From CAZPAH01 sp964584495 (GTDB lineage Bacteria; Krumholzibacteriota; Krumholzibacteriia; Krumholzibacteriales; Krumholzibacteriaceae), in the NCBI GenBank assembly GCA_964584495.1, contig CAZPAH010000046.1:1-20272 (forward strand): a DNA stretch of 20,272 nt, written 5' to 3'. Below the pieces are notes generated by a model. The model was not told where the DNA came from, did not search any database, and was given only the letters and a program-made list of their open reading frames with translations. The number at the start of each line of letters is the position of its first letter. Position 1 is the first letter of the stretch. Of the stretch, positions 1-8,372 are shown one piece after another. Position numbers and translations under genes: made by a program.

Positions 1-786
1 CTTGCCGGGGCAGGTGTCAGGGAGATAGTAGTCATCGCTCAGGAGACGACGGCCTGGGGAAGGGACCTTCCGGAAGGCGGGACCTTTTCGGATCTGCTTG
101 ACGATCTGGTCCTGGTTCCGGGAATCGAATGGATCAGGCTGATGTACATGCATCCGGCGCATATCGACATCGGAAGGGTTTCCCGGGTTGTCGGAACCGG
201 AAAGGTGCTGCCGTATATGGATCTTCCGGTGCAGCATATCTCCTCGAGGATCCTTGCCGAGATGGGGAGGGGGTATGACGGAGATCGGCTGCGGAAGATG
301 CTGGATTCTTTTCGTTCGAGTATTGACCGTCTCGTCCTGCGCACGACCGTTATCGTCGGATTCCCGGGCGAAACGGAAGAGGAGTTCCGCGAGCTGGTGA
401 CTTTTCTAGAGGATTTCAGGTTCGATCACGTAGGGATCTTCCCGTATTCTCCCGAGCCGGGCACGAGGGCGTTCGATATGGGCCGGCGGGTGCCGGAAAG
501 TGTGATACGGGAAAGGGTCGATGAGATCGGCGCCGTACAGATGGATGTTTCGCACGAAAAGCTCCTTGCCCTCGCGGGTTCGAAGCTCAAGATAATCGTC
601 GACGCCGAGCTAACTGAGGACGAGAAGCCTCTGGATGATGTTTGGGGGGTGGGGAGATATTACGGGCAGGCTTTCGAAATAGACGGTGTCACGTACCTTT
701 CCGGGAGATTTTTCCCCCCCGGCTCCTTCGTTACAGGAAAGGTCGAAGAGGCGGCTCCATACGATCTTTTTGCGTCGGTGGAGTGA
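1..786 (+). CDS. rimO: Ribosomal protein S12 methylthiotransferase RimO, C-terminal part
   Basis: The frame is open from base 1, so the N-terminus lies outside the window. RimO is a radical-SAM enzyme that adds a methylthio group to a conserved aspartate of ribosomal protein S12. What is visible is the second half of the radical-SAM barrel (for example IAQETTAWGRDL, WIRLMYMHPAHID and DLPVQHIS, then VGFPGETEEEF and FPYSPEPGT) followed by a TRAM domain ending in APYDLFASVE. The IAQ-TTAYGRDL-type and FPYSPEPGT segments and the short TRAM tail are typical of RimO rather than its tRNA-modifying relative MiaB. The UPF0004 domain and the CxxxCxxC cluster motif are not in the window, so activity cannot be judged. 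A candidate promoter lies directly after the stop, so the next genes may be transcribed separately. Confidence 0.88.
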   Translation, partial: LAGAGVREIVVIAQETTAWGRDLPEGGTFSDLLDDLVLVPGIEWIRLMYMHPAHIDIGRVSRVVGTGKVLPYMDLPVQHISSRILAEMGRGYDGDRLRKMLDSFRSSIDRLVLRTTVIVGFPGETEEEFRELVTFLEDFRFDHVGIFPYSPEPGTRAFDMGRRVPESVIRERVDEIGAVQMDVSHEKLLALAGSKLKIIVDAELTEDEKPLDDVWGVGRYYGQAFEIDGVTYLSGRFFPPGSFVTGKVEEAAPYDLFASVE

Positions 787-794
787 GATTTTGT

Positions 795-825
795 TTGACA
801 TTTAAAGATAATTACTGAATATAAT
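795..825 (+). promoter_or_regulatory. Candidate sigma-70 promoter for the unknown exported gene and bamD group
   Basis: An exact TTGACA (795-800) and an exact TATAAT (820-825) lie in a markedly AT-rich stretch just after the rimO stop. The spacer is 19 bp, longer than the preferred 17, so strength is uncertain. The start codon of the next gene is at 900, which leaves a leader of roughly 65-70 bases. Confidence 0.5.
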
Positions 826-899
826 TCACGTTAAGATGGAACTACGGGTATCCGGACGCATATAAGGATCGAACCGTCCGAATATAATGGAGGTAGCGG

Positions 900-1604
900 G
901 TGCGTGTGTTCAGAAACAAGGGTGTCGTTTCCAAGCTCGGCTTGTTTATTTGTGCGGTCTTTCTGATCTCGGTCGTTCCCGTCACCAGCTCTCCGCATGG
1001 AACGGGCGAGACGATTCTCACGAATTACGAAATTCTCGAACGTGTCTCTTCCGAGGCGATCGACGAGATGATGGCCAATATGCCCCCTCTCCCCAAGGGC
1101 AGCTTTATAATGCTCGTAAGGGCGAGAAGCGCCGGGAGCATGGATTTTATTTTTGAGAACATGTTGCTAAAGAAGATGAAGGAAGCCGGATTCAGGCTTG
1201 CTACCAAAACGACGACAAAAGCCCAGGAGGAGAAGACTGACGAGAGCAGGCGGCCTGATTACGAGTTTTCCTACCAGCTGATCAGGATGACGCTGCAGTA
1301 CCCCGATATCGGGAGAAGCTACTGGGTAGGCGCGAAGGAAGTTGAGAGAAGGTCGGAAGTGGGAGTCTTCTGTCAAATGGCCGATCTTTCTTCCGGGGAT
1401 ATCATCTGGGTCGGTGAGACCGAGAAAAAGTACGAGGACAGGATAGCCTATTCTTCTCTGGAAGAGGTTGAAGATCCACAGCATGACTTCACCAGGCCCC
1501 CGAGGAATGAGTTGAAATGGAGCAAGCTCGTGGAACCGGTCGTAGTAGCGGGCATCGTTACGGGCCTGGTATACCTCTTCTTTTCCAATCAGTCCAGTAA
1601 CTAG
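900..1604 (+). CDS. Exported protein of unknown function with a C-terminal membrane segment
   Basis: I do not recognise a characterised family. The 234-residue product begins at GTG 900, preceded by GGAGGT (889-894) at 5-base spacing. The N-terminus looks like a signal peptide or anchor: basic residues (R, K) then a hydrophobic stretch (about residues 13-30). The middle is soluble and mixed alpha/beta, containing FENMLLKKMKEAGFRL, a Lys/Glu/Thr-rich linker, and a YWVGAKEVERRSEVGVF then SSGDIIWVGE pattern. This loosely recalls FlgO/CsgG-type periplasmic alpha/beta folds, which is speculation. Near the C-terminus, VVVAGIVTGLVYLFF (about 213-227) could span a membrane, leaving a short polar tail. 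The stop shares one base with the next gene's GTG start, and the TPR lipoprotein and bamD follow, so an envelope role is inferred from context only. Confidence 0.7.
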   Translation: MRVFRNKGVVSKLGLFICAVFLISVVPVTSSPHGTGETILTNYEILERVSSEAIDEMMANMPPLPKGSFIMLVRARSAGSMDFIFENMLLKKMKEAGFRLATKTTTKAQEEKTDESRRPDYEFSYQLIRMTLQYPDIGRSYWVGAKEVERRSEVGVFCQMADLSSGDIIWVGETEKKYEDRIAYSSLEEVEDPQHDFTRPPRNELKWSKLVEPVVVAGIVTGLVYLFFSNQSSN

Positions 1605-2563
1605 TGATGCACTGCGCGAAAGGGGGGCGGCGAATCATTTCCATTCCCTGTCTCAGAAGGACCGCGTGCGTGTTGTATATCGCGCTGCTCGTATCCCTGC
1701 CGTCGTGCGGGAAAAAGACGCTGCTCGACAGGGTGGAAGAGGAGTACGGTAAAGGGAATTACAGGGAGGTCGTCTTTTTGGTGCGGCATCATTTCAGGCA
1801 GGGCGGGGAGAGATCGCCCCAGCTCCTCTTTATCTCGGGGAAAGCCCTTCTTAGGATGGGCATCGAGGCAGACGCCGGGGCCAGCTTCGCGGAGATATAC
1901 AGCGCCGACACGACCTGGGCTCCCCAAATTGCGGCCTTGTTCCAGGAAGAAGCGATTCTCAATCTTGAAAACGGATCTATTCCCAAGGGAAAGAGGATGA
2001 TGGTTCAGGCGGTGAACTACCAGTCCAAGCTGGATTTCGGCAAGTACAACGCGGTGGCGGGGGAGATCCTGCTCGAGCAAAAGGACTACGAAAAGGCGAT
2101 CTATTTCTTCGAGTCATACCTCGACCAGTGCGCCGATACGACCGGGGCGGCGGGTGTCATGATGAACCTGGGGAGCGCGTACGAGAGCCAGGGGGAAAAA
2201 CTCAAGGCGATAGAGCTGTACAGGCTCTTCCGGGAGCGATATCCTAAGAGCCGGTTGGCGTCGACGGCGAGGTGGAGGCTGGAGAACCTCCTGTTGAGCA
2301 CGGGGGAGGAACTCTACTCGGGGGGCGAGAGTGACGAAGCGGAAAACCTGCTCCTTGACCTTGCGTCGTCAGCTGGGAATCCGCTCGTCCGCGAGCGGGC
2401 GAATTTCATGCTCGGCGAGATCTTCGAATCCAAATTCGAGATCGAGAGGGCGGTGCATTATTACACCGAGGTGGTGAATCTCAACCTCGGTTCGAGCGGC
2501 AGGCTGGCGGAAAAGGCCAAGGAAAGGATTGTGAAGCTTGAGAAAGCTAGAGCGTTACGTTGA
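1604..2563 (+). CDS. TPR-repeat lipoprotein, probable envelope protein
   Basis: The product has up to 319 residues. A hydrophobic stretch ends in a lipobox-like LPSC with Cys35 as the expected lipidated residue, so it should be an exported lipoprotein. After that it is helical with tetratricopeptide-type repeats, for example AVAGEILLEQKDYEKAIYFF, LGSAYESQGEKLKAIELY and LGEIFESKFEIERAVHYY, which usually mediate protein contacts. The start is uncertain: GTG 1604 overlaps the previous stop by one base, ATG 1607 follows directly, no good Shine-Dalgarno is seen, and the long basic segment before the hydrophobic core allows a start further in (GTG or TTG near 1667-1672). It overlaps bamD by 26 bases, suggesting translational coupling. 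It may be a BamD-like or YbgF/CpoB-like helper, but the exact role is unknown. Confidence 0.75.
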   Translation: MMHCAKGGRRIISIPCLRRTACVLYIALLVSLPSCGKKTLLDRVEEEYGKGNYREVVFLVRHHFRQGGERSPQLLFISGKALLRMGIEADAGASFAEIYSADTTWAPQIAALFQEEAILNLENGSIPKGKRMMVQAVNYQSKLDFGKYNAVAGEILLEQKDYEKAIYFFESYLDQCADTTGAAGVMMNLGSAYESQGEKLKAIELYRLFRERYPKSRLASTARWRLENLLLSTGEELYSGGESDEAENLLLDLASSAGNPLVRERANFMLGEIFESKFEIERAVHYYTEVVNLNLGSSGRLAEKAKERIVKLEKARALR

Positions 2564-3314
2564 GCGGACTGCAATGGGCGCCGTACTGGCGATCATGGTC
2601 CTTGTCCTCTATTCGTGCGGCGGGCCCTATATGGGCCGGAGCGTGAACCAGCCGGATGAAAAGCTCGCAATAGCCGACGATCTCTTCGAACGCGGCAAGT
2701 ACCACGATGCCGCCGTCGATTATCGTGATTTCCTGGCCGTCTTCGCGGGTGACGACAGGTGTGACTTCGCCCAATTCAGGGTTGCCGAGTGCTACAGGCT
2801 CGACGAGGATTACGCCATGGCGGCCGTCGAATACAGGATCCTCATCAACGATTACGGATACAGCGAATATATCGACGATGCCTATTTCCTGGAAGGCCTC
2901 TGTGCGTTCAAGCAAACGCAGATCGTCGAGAGGGACCAGTCAAAATCGTATGAAGCGCTCGGCAGGATAAACCGGTTTCTTCAACTCTTCCCCGACAGTC
3001 CCAGGCGCGCGGAAGCCGAACGGACGAGGGACGAGATATTCGACATCCTGGCGGAGAAGGTCTTTATAAGCGCCAAACTCTATTACTCCAAGAAGCACTA
3101 CAGCTCCGCGATGATCTATCTGAGGAAGGTTGTCTCGAATTATCCGGAGACGGTATGGGCGGCGAGAAGCCGTTATTACATTGGACGTATTCTCGAGTAC
3201 AGGGGGGAAAAGGAGGAGGCGGCCCGGGAGTACAGGGATGTCACCGGCTCGGGACTCGAGTTCAAGGAAAAAGCGGATGCCGAACGCAGATTGAGAAACT
3301 TATCCGGGGAGTAA
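2538..3314 (+). CDS. bamD: Outer membrane assembly lipoprotein BamD (YfiO family)
   Basis: BamD is the essential TPR lipoprotein of the BAM complex, which folds beta-barrel proteins into the outer membrane with BamA (encoded later in this window). The 258-residue product carries a lipobox ending LYSC (Cys27) followed by family-typical TPR pairs: ADDLFERGKYHDAAVDYRDF, FRVAECYRLDEDYAMAAVEY, then a long helix pair and SSAMIYLRKVVSNYPET, GRILEYRGEKEEAAREYR. Length fits the family (about 245 in E. coli). TTG 2538 is preferred because it gives a basic signal-peptide n-region (RKLERYVER) and has AAGGA nine bases upstream. ATG 2574 would start with an uncharged hydrophobic stretch. The start lies inside the preceding TPR gene, and nadD follows after four bases. 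Confidence 0.82.
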   Translation: MRKLERYVERTAMGAVLAIMVLVLYSCGGPYMGRSVNQPDEKLAIADDLFERGKYHDAAVDYRDFLAVFAGDDRCDFAQFRVAECYRLDEDYAMAAVEYRILINDYGYSEYIDDAYFLEGLCAFKQTQIVERDQSKSYEALGRINRFLQLFPDSPRRAEAERTRDEIFDILAEKVFISAKLYYSKKHYSSAMIYLRKVVSNYPETVWAARSRYYIGRILEYRGEKEEAAREYRDVTGSGLEFKEKADAERRLRNLSGE

Positions 3315-3318
3315 GATA

Positions 3319-3915
3319 TTGGGGGCAGAAGGAAAAATCGGGCTTTTCGGGGGATCGTTCGACCCCGTGCATCTGGGGCACCTCATCCTAGCCCAGAGGG
3401 CGGCCGATTTCGTCGGTCTCGACCGCGTCTTTTTCATTCCCACCGCCATGCCCCCTCACAAGACGACGAGAAAACTGACCCCCTTCGAAATCCGCAGAGA
3501 GATGCTCGAATTGGCGCTATCTGACAACGATAGGTTCGAGTTGTCGATGATAGAGAACGGCGGGAGCGTCTCGTACACCTACGAAACGATCAATCAATTC
3601 AGTGAAAAGGGATACGGGCGCGAACAGCTGCATCTGCTGGTCGGCAGCGATTCCCTGAGCGAGATTCCGACCTGGAAGAATCCCCAGATCATATTTTCGA
3701 AGGCCACTATCGTCGCGATGCATCGGCCGGCGTACGATCCTCCCGATGACTTTCCCGACGACTCGGCGATCATCATGATAAATACCGGGTGTAACAACAT
3801 CTCGTCGAGCGAGATAAGAAGACTGGTATCCCAGGATCGTTCCATAAGATACTTGGTTCCCGCCGCGGTAGAAGAATATATAATAAAAAACGCGCTGTAC
3901 AGAGGACACGCCTGA
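3319..3915 (+). CDS. nadD: Nicotinate-nucleotide adenylyltransferase NadD
   Basis: NadD transfers AMP from ATP to nicotinate mononucleotide, the penultimate step of NAD synthesis in the cytoplasm. The 198-residue protein opens with the nucleotidyltransferase signature GLFGGSFDPVHLGHL, has the FIPTAMPPHK substrate-loop segment, LLVGSDSLSEIPTW in the middle, and the C-terminal ISSSEIRRLV motif that completes the ATP site. Length and motif order are normal. Translation starts at TTG 3319, with GGGGAG (3306-3311) seven bases upstream. It begins four bases after bamD and is followed by polA within about 12 bases, so it is probably co-transcribed with both. Confidence 0.93.
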   Translation: MGAEGKIGLFGGSFDPVHLGHLILAQRAADFVGLDRVFFIPTAMPPHKTTRKLTPFEIRREMLELALSDNDRFELSMIENGGSVSYTYETINQFSEKGYGREQLHLLVGSDSLSEIPTWKNPQIIFSKATIVAMHRPAYDPPDDFPDDSAIIMINTGCNNISSSEIRRLVSQDRSIRYLVPAAVEEYIIKNALYRGHA

Positions 3916-3927
3916 CGGAGAATGGCC

Positions 3928-6636
3928 ATGTCATTTTTTATTATCGACGGCCATGCGATTGCCTATAGGTCGTACTATGCCTTCATCAGGAATCCGCTGG
4001 TTAATTCTAAAGGCGAGAATACCAGCGCGGTGTACGGCTTCATCAGGGTTCTGCTTCAGATAATGAAGAAGGAAAATCCGGAGGGCCTCGTCTGTGTCTT
4101 CGACAGCAGCGAGGATACCCAACGCCACAAGGATTTTCCGGAGTACAAGGCGCAGCGGGAGGAGATGCCCGATGATATGTCGAGCCAGCTCCCGGTGATC
4201 TTCGATCTTCTGGATGCCCTGGGGATTCCCGTTGTGGCCGTTCCCGGGTTCGAGGCGGACGATATCATAGCGACATTCGCGAAGGAAGCGGCCGAGGAGG
4301 GCAAGGACGTGAGGATCGTCACCGGGGACAAGGATCTTTTCCAGTTGCTCTCCGACAGGATTCGAATTATCCGTCCGGGAAAGGGGACGAATCTCACGGA
4401 CAACATCGGCCCCGAGTATCTCGGTAAGAAGTACGGGCTCAAGCCTGACCAGATAGTCGATTTCCTCTCGTTGATGGGAGATAGCTCGGATAATATACCC
4501 GGAGTGAAGGGTATAGGGGAAAAAACCGCCCTGAAGCTGCTGCACGAGTACGGCTCGCTCGATGCCATACTCGAGAATTCCTCGAGCGTCGAGCCGGCGC
4601 ACGTAAGGAAAAAGATTGAAGAGGGAAAGGATGCGGCCCTTTTCTCGAGGGGACTCGTCACCCTGGTCGACGTGCCGTTGGAACCGGCGTGCAGGGACAT
4701 CAAGCGGGGCGCCCCCGACGAGGAGAGGCTCACGAAAATTCTGCTCGATCTGGAGTTTCACCAGATAATAAGAGAGCTGTCGCTCGGCTCGGTAACGGAA
4801 GACGAGAAGACCGGATACAGGCTCGTTTCCGCCGGGGAGCTCGAAAAGCTGGCCTCCACTCTCGAATCGAAGGAGGGATTCGTCCTCGATGTCGAAACGA
4901 CTTCCCTCGATCCGATGAAAGCCCGGATTGTGGGAATAGCCTTCTGTACAGAAAGAGGGAAGGCCTGGTACGTTCCCGTGGCGGCGGAGGATGAGGGTGG
5001 GCCGGTAACCCTGTTTGAAGGCGGTGGGAAAAGCGGGGGCATACCCGGCGACGAAGTTAAAAAGCTGCTCGGTCCCGTTCTCGCCTGCATGAAGACGGCC
5101 AAGACGGGGCATAACATCAAGTACGATCTCGAAGTTCTCGAAGCCAACGGTTACGCCGTGGGCAACGTGACCTGGGATACGATGATAGCTTCATACTGTC
5201 TCGATCCTTCCCGCCGCTCTCATTCGCTGGACAACCTCGCCCTGGATCATTTCCGGCACAGGATGATCCCGTACAAGGATCTTTTCGAGAAGGGAGACAG
5301 GGAGAAGGATATCCGCAGGGTACCTCTCGAAAAGATGAGGGACTATTCGTGCGAGGATGCCGATTTCACCTTCAGGTTGAAGGAGAAGTTCGAGAAGGAG
5401 CTTTCTCCGGCGGGCGTGGACAAGCTCTTCAGGGATATCGAGATGCCACTCAGCTTCGTTCTGAAGAAGATGGAACAGGAAGGGATATCGCTGGACGTGC
5501 CGGCGCTCGGTTCGCTTTCGAAGGAAATATCGGCCGAGCTGGACGGGCTCACCGAGGAAATACACCGTGAGGCGGGAGAGGTCTTCAATATCAATTCGAA
5601 CAGGCAGCTGCAGCAGATCCTGTTCGGGAAGCTGAAGCTGCCGGCGGCGAAAAAGACGAAAACAGGCTACTCCACGGATGTGGATGTTTTGACGGACCTT
5701 GCGATCGATCACCGGATCGCAGGGCTGCTTCTCGAATACAGGCAGGCGGCGAAACTTTCCAGCACTTACATCGATGCGCTCCCCGCCCTGGTCAATCCTT
5801 CGACAGGGAGGATTCATACTTCGTTCAACCAGACCGTGACGGCGACGGGAAGGCTTTCCTCCAGTGATCCGAACCTTCAGAATATACCGGTAAGGGGGGA
5901 GATGGGCAGACAGATAAGGAGCGCTTTCGTGCCACGCAAGGGGAATATCTTTATCGACGCCGATTACTCCCAGATCGAATTGAGGATCATGGCGCATCTG
6001 TCGCGCGATCCGGAGCTTCTGTCGGCGTTCAGGGATGAATGCGATATACATACTCGCACCGCCGCGAGGATATACGATGTCGATGAGAAGTCGGTCGGGA
6101 GGGAGATGAGGAATGCGGCCAAGACGATCAATTTCGGAGTGATCTACGGCCAGGGACCCAGAGCGCTTTCCCAGCAGCTAAGGATTCCTTTCGAAGAGGC
6201 AAAGCGGTTCATCGACGAGTACTTCGAAAAATATCCCGGTATAATGGAGTTCATCGAGAAATCGAAGAAGGAAGCGAGGGAGAAAGGGTACGCGACGACC
6301 CTTCTTGGAAGGAAGCGCCCGCTTCCCGATATAAACAGCGAAAACGGCAGGTTCCGGTCTTTCTCCGAGAGGATCGCGGTCAATATGCCGATACAGGGGA
6401 CTGCGGCCGACCTGATCAAGCTGGCGATGATAGATATCGATCGCGCGATCGAGGAAAAGGGGCTGCGGAGCAGGATGGTTCTACAGGTTCACGACGAGCT
6501 TCTTTTCGATGTGCCGGAGGAGGAGCTCGACGAAATGCTCCGGCTGGTAAGGAAATTGATGGAGGGGGCGTACCGGTTGGACGTGCCCTTGAAGGTCGAT
6601 ATCGGCACGGGGGCGAACTGGCTGGAGGCGCACTGA
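3928..6636 (+). CDS. polA: DNA polymerase I with 5'-3' and 3'-5' exonucleases
   Basis: This enzyme carries out Okazaki-fragment maturation and repair synthesis. The 902 residues hold three domains: a 5'-3' flap nuclease (about 1-290, starting FFIIDGHAIAYRSYYAF, with the helix-hairpin-helix GVKGIGEKTALKLL), a proofreading domain (about 310-490) and the polymerase (about 500-902). All proofreading residues appear present: Exo I D321/E323 (DVETTSL), Exo II N396/D400 (HNIKYD), Exo III Y473/D477 (YSCED). Polymerase motifs are intact: A (DADYSQIELR, D679), B (KTINFGVIYG, Phe at the sugar-discrimination position), C (VHDE, H855-E857). ATG 3928 is chosen over ATG 3922 because GGAG (3917-3920) lies seven bases before it but only one base before 3922. 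It shares one base with coaE (TGATG). Confidence 0.97.
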   Translation: MSFFIIDGHAIAYRSYYAFIRNPLVNSKGENTSAVYGFIRVLLQIMKKENPEGLVCVFDSSEDTQRHKDFPEYKAQREEMPDDMSSQLPVIFDLLDALGIPVVAVPGFEADDIIATFAKEAAEEGKDVRIVTGDKDLFQLLSDRIRIIRPGKGTNLTDNIGPEYLGKKYGLKPDQIVDFLSLMGDSSDNIPGVKGIGEKTALKLLHEYGSLDAILENSSSVEPAHVRKKIEEGKDAALFSRGLVTLVDVPLEPACRDIKRGAPDEERLTKILLDLEFHQIIRELSLGSVTEDEKTGYRLVSAGELEKLASTLESKEGFVLDVETTSLDPMKARIVGIAFCTERGKAWYVPVAAEDEGGPVTLFEGGGKSGGIPGDEVKKLLGPVLACMKTAKTGHNIKYDLEVLEANGYAVGNVTWDTMIASYCLDPSRRSHSLDNLALDHFRHRMIPYKDLFEKGDREKDIRRVPLEKMRDYSCEDADFTFRLKEKFEKELSPAGVDKLFRDIEMPLSFVLKKMEQEGISLDVPALGSLSKEISAELDGLTEEIHREAGEVFNINSNRQLQQILFGKLKLPAAKKTKTGYSTDVDVLTDLAIDHRIAGLLLEYRQAAKLSSTYIDALPALVNPSTGRIHTSFNQTVTATGRLSSSDPNLQNIPVRGEMGRQIRSAFVPRKGNIFIDADYSQIELRIMAHLSRDPELLSAFRDECDIHTRTAARIYDVDEKSVGREMRNAAKTINFGVIYGQGPRALSQQLRIPFEEAKRFIDEYFEKYPGIMEFIEKSKKEAREKGYATTLLGRKRPLPDINSENGRFRSFSERIAVNMPIQGTAADLIKLAMIDIDRAIEEKGLRSRMVLQVHDELLFDVPEEELDEMLRLVRKLMEGAYRLDVPLKVDIGTGANWLEAH

Positions 6637-7265
6637 TGAGACCTCCGCTGATAGTGGTGACCGGTCCGATCGCTTCGGGAAAATCGACCGTCGCCGAGAT
6701 CATGGCGCGGGGCGGAGGGTGCCTCGTCGATGCCGATCTGCTGGCCCACGGGGTCTTCAACGATCGGCGCCTTAAGGAGAAGCTTCGGGAGCATTTCGGC
6801 GAATCGATTTTCACGAGGGGCGGAGGCGTTTCAAGAAAAAGGCTCGGAAGGCTCGTTTTCTCGGACGACGCGGCGCTGGAGAAGCTAGATTCGATCGTGA
6901 GGAGCGGCATCAAGAAGATTATCACCGAAAGAATCAAGATACTGCGGAGGACCGAAAAATACATTGTTCTTGATGCGGTCCTGTTTTTTAAGTATAAATT
7001 CACCTTCAAGACGGATCTTACGATTCGTACGGAGGCCTCGAGGGAGACCCGGGTGCGAAGGCTGATGAGACGCAACGGATTTTCCAGGGAGGAGGCCGAG
7101 CTGCGTATAGAGAGCCAGAGGAAACTTGCCGGGGATTGGAAAAAAGCCGATATTGTGATCAATACGGATACCGGACTCCGTCGGCTGGAGAAAGAGGCAG
7201 CCAGGATACGCGACGAATTTATCGCGGAGCACTGCACTCCCGGAGGGAAGCGAGATGGAAGATAG
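6636..7265 (+). CDS. coaE: Dephospho-CoA kinase CoaE
   Basis: CoaE phosphorylates the 3'-hydroxyl of dephospho-CoA, the last step of coenzyme A synthesis. The 209-residue protein begins with a P-loop (VTGPIASGKST), then the DAD segment (CLVDADLLAHGVF) typical of the family, a lid-like region RVRRLMRRNGFSREEAELRIESQ, and the late DIVINTDTGLRRLE that matches the family ADxVIxNxG segment. The conserved DxPLLFE segment is diverged to LDAVLFFKYKF, yet length and layout fit. Its ATG overlaps the polA stop by one base, and its end overlaps the prfB start by 11 bases, so translation of polA, coaE and prfB is probably coupled. Confidence 0.92.
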   Translation: MRPPLIVVTGPIASGKSTVAEIMARGGGCLVDADLLAHGVFNDRRLKEKLREHFGESIFTRGGGVSRKRLGRLVFSDDAALEKLDSIVRSGIKKIITERIKILRRTEKYIVLDAVLFFKYKFTFKTDLTIRTEASRETRVRRLMRRNGFSREEAELRIESQRKLAGDWKKADIVINTDTGLRRLEKEAARIRDEFIAEHCTPGGKRDGR

Positions 7266-8371
7266 AATATCGATCAAGGAAGTGGAAGAGGCCGCGGCGG
7301 GACTGAAGAAGCGGCTTTCCAGCCTGAAGGAGTATCTTTGACCTCGAGCGGTTTAAGAAGGAAGTCGCCCGTATCGAGGGGCTGATGTCCCGGCCGAACT
7401 TCTGGAACGATCGAGAAAAGGCCGAGGACCTGGTATCGCAGCTCAAGAAATTTAAAGGCACTCTCGATCCCTACGTCAGGTTGAGCAAGGATATAGAATC
7501 TCTGAGCGAGCTGGCGGCCCTCGCCGAAGGAGAGGGGGATTCGATACTTGCCGAGCTCGATTCGGAGCTGGAAGAAATAGAGCGTCGCTTGAACGAGTTC
7601 GAGCTTCTCGTTCTTCTGTCGGGCGAGCACGACAGGGGCAATGCGTTGATGAATATACACCCCGGTGCCGGCGGGACCGAATCCCAGGACTGGGCGGAGA
7701 TGCTGCTCCGCCTGTACACCAGGTACATGGACAGGAAGGGCTACGATTACAGGTTGCTGGATCTTCAACCGGGCGATGAAGCGGGGATAAAGAACGCGAC
7801 GATCGAGGTGAAGGGGGAACTCGCCTACGGCAGGTTGAAGGCCGAAGGGGGAATACACAGGCTTGTGAGGATATCGCCCTTCGACTCGAACCATCGCAGG
7901 CATACCTCTTTTGCCTCCGTGTTCGTCTACCCCGAGATAGATGACAAGATAGATGTGGAGATCGATCCCGACGATATACGGGTCGATACGTACAGGGCCA
8001 GCGGGGCTGGCGGCCAGCACGTAAACAAGACGTCCTCGGCCATAAGGATTACCCATTTTCCGACCGGGATAGTGGTGCAGTGTCAGAACGAGCGTTCCCA
8101 GCACCGCAACCGGGAGATGGCGATGAAAGTCCTCCGCTCGCGCATATATGCGAAGCGTCTCGAGGAGGAAGAGGAGAGGAAAGCGAAGATCGCCGGCGAG
8201 AAGAAGGATATTTCCTGGGGGAACCAGATCAGGAGCTACGTTTTTCATCCTTACACGATGGTGAAGGACCACCGGACGGGAGTGCAGTCGGGCAATATCC
8301 AGGCGGTGATGAACGGCGAGATCGACAATTTCATCGAAGGATTCCTTAGATGGAGAGAAAGGAAAAATTGA
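7255..8371 (+). CDS. prfB: Peptide chain release factor 2, expressed by programmed +1 frameshift
   Basis: RF2 terminates translation at UAA and UGA. The gene is one unit read in two frames: 28 codons from ATG 7255 (GGAGG at 7242-7246) run to an in-frame TGA at 7339-7341. A +1 slip at CTT lets reading continue as GAC CTC GAG to the stop at 8369-8371, giving 371 residues against 365 in E. coli. The anticodon-like SPF motif (ISPFDSNHRRH, about residue 207) marks it as RF2 rather than RF1, and the catalytic GGQ loop (SGAGGQHVNKTSSA, about residue 252) is intact. A frame-blind annotation would call a short peptide plus a truncated factor starting near 7385. Its start overlaps coaE by 11 bases, and lysS follows after one base. 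Confidence 0.96.
7327..7342 (+). promoter_or_regulatory. prfB programmed +1 frameshift site
   Basis: An internal Shine-Dalgarno-like AAGGAG (7327-7332), a three-base spacer TAT, the slippery codon CTT (7336-7338), the stop TGA (7339-7341) and the following C reproduce the arrangement of the E. coli site. When RF2 is scarce the ribosome pauses at the poor UGAC context and slips forward one base, which makes RF2 control its own level. The match is direct in sequence, and the mechanism is established for the family. Confidence 0.95.
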
Positions 8372-8372
8372 A

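Noticed and set aside
1..786. MiaB (tRNA methylthiotransferase) instead of RimO
   Set aside because: The visible motifs and the TRAM tail match RimO better, although the distinguishing N-terminus is outside the window.
851..881. CGGACG/CGTCCG inverted repeat in the leader of the unknown exported gene
   Set aside because: Only six pairs with a 16-base loop, which is too weak to call a riboswitch or attenuator.
7255..7341. Short separate peptide gene, or a nonsense-mutated prfB pseudogene
   Set aside because: The slippery CTT-TGA-C with a correctly spaced internal Shine-Dalgarno explains the stop as programmed frameshifting.
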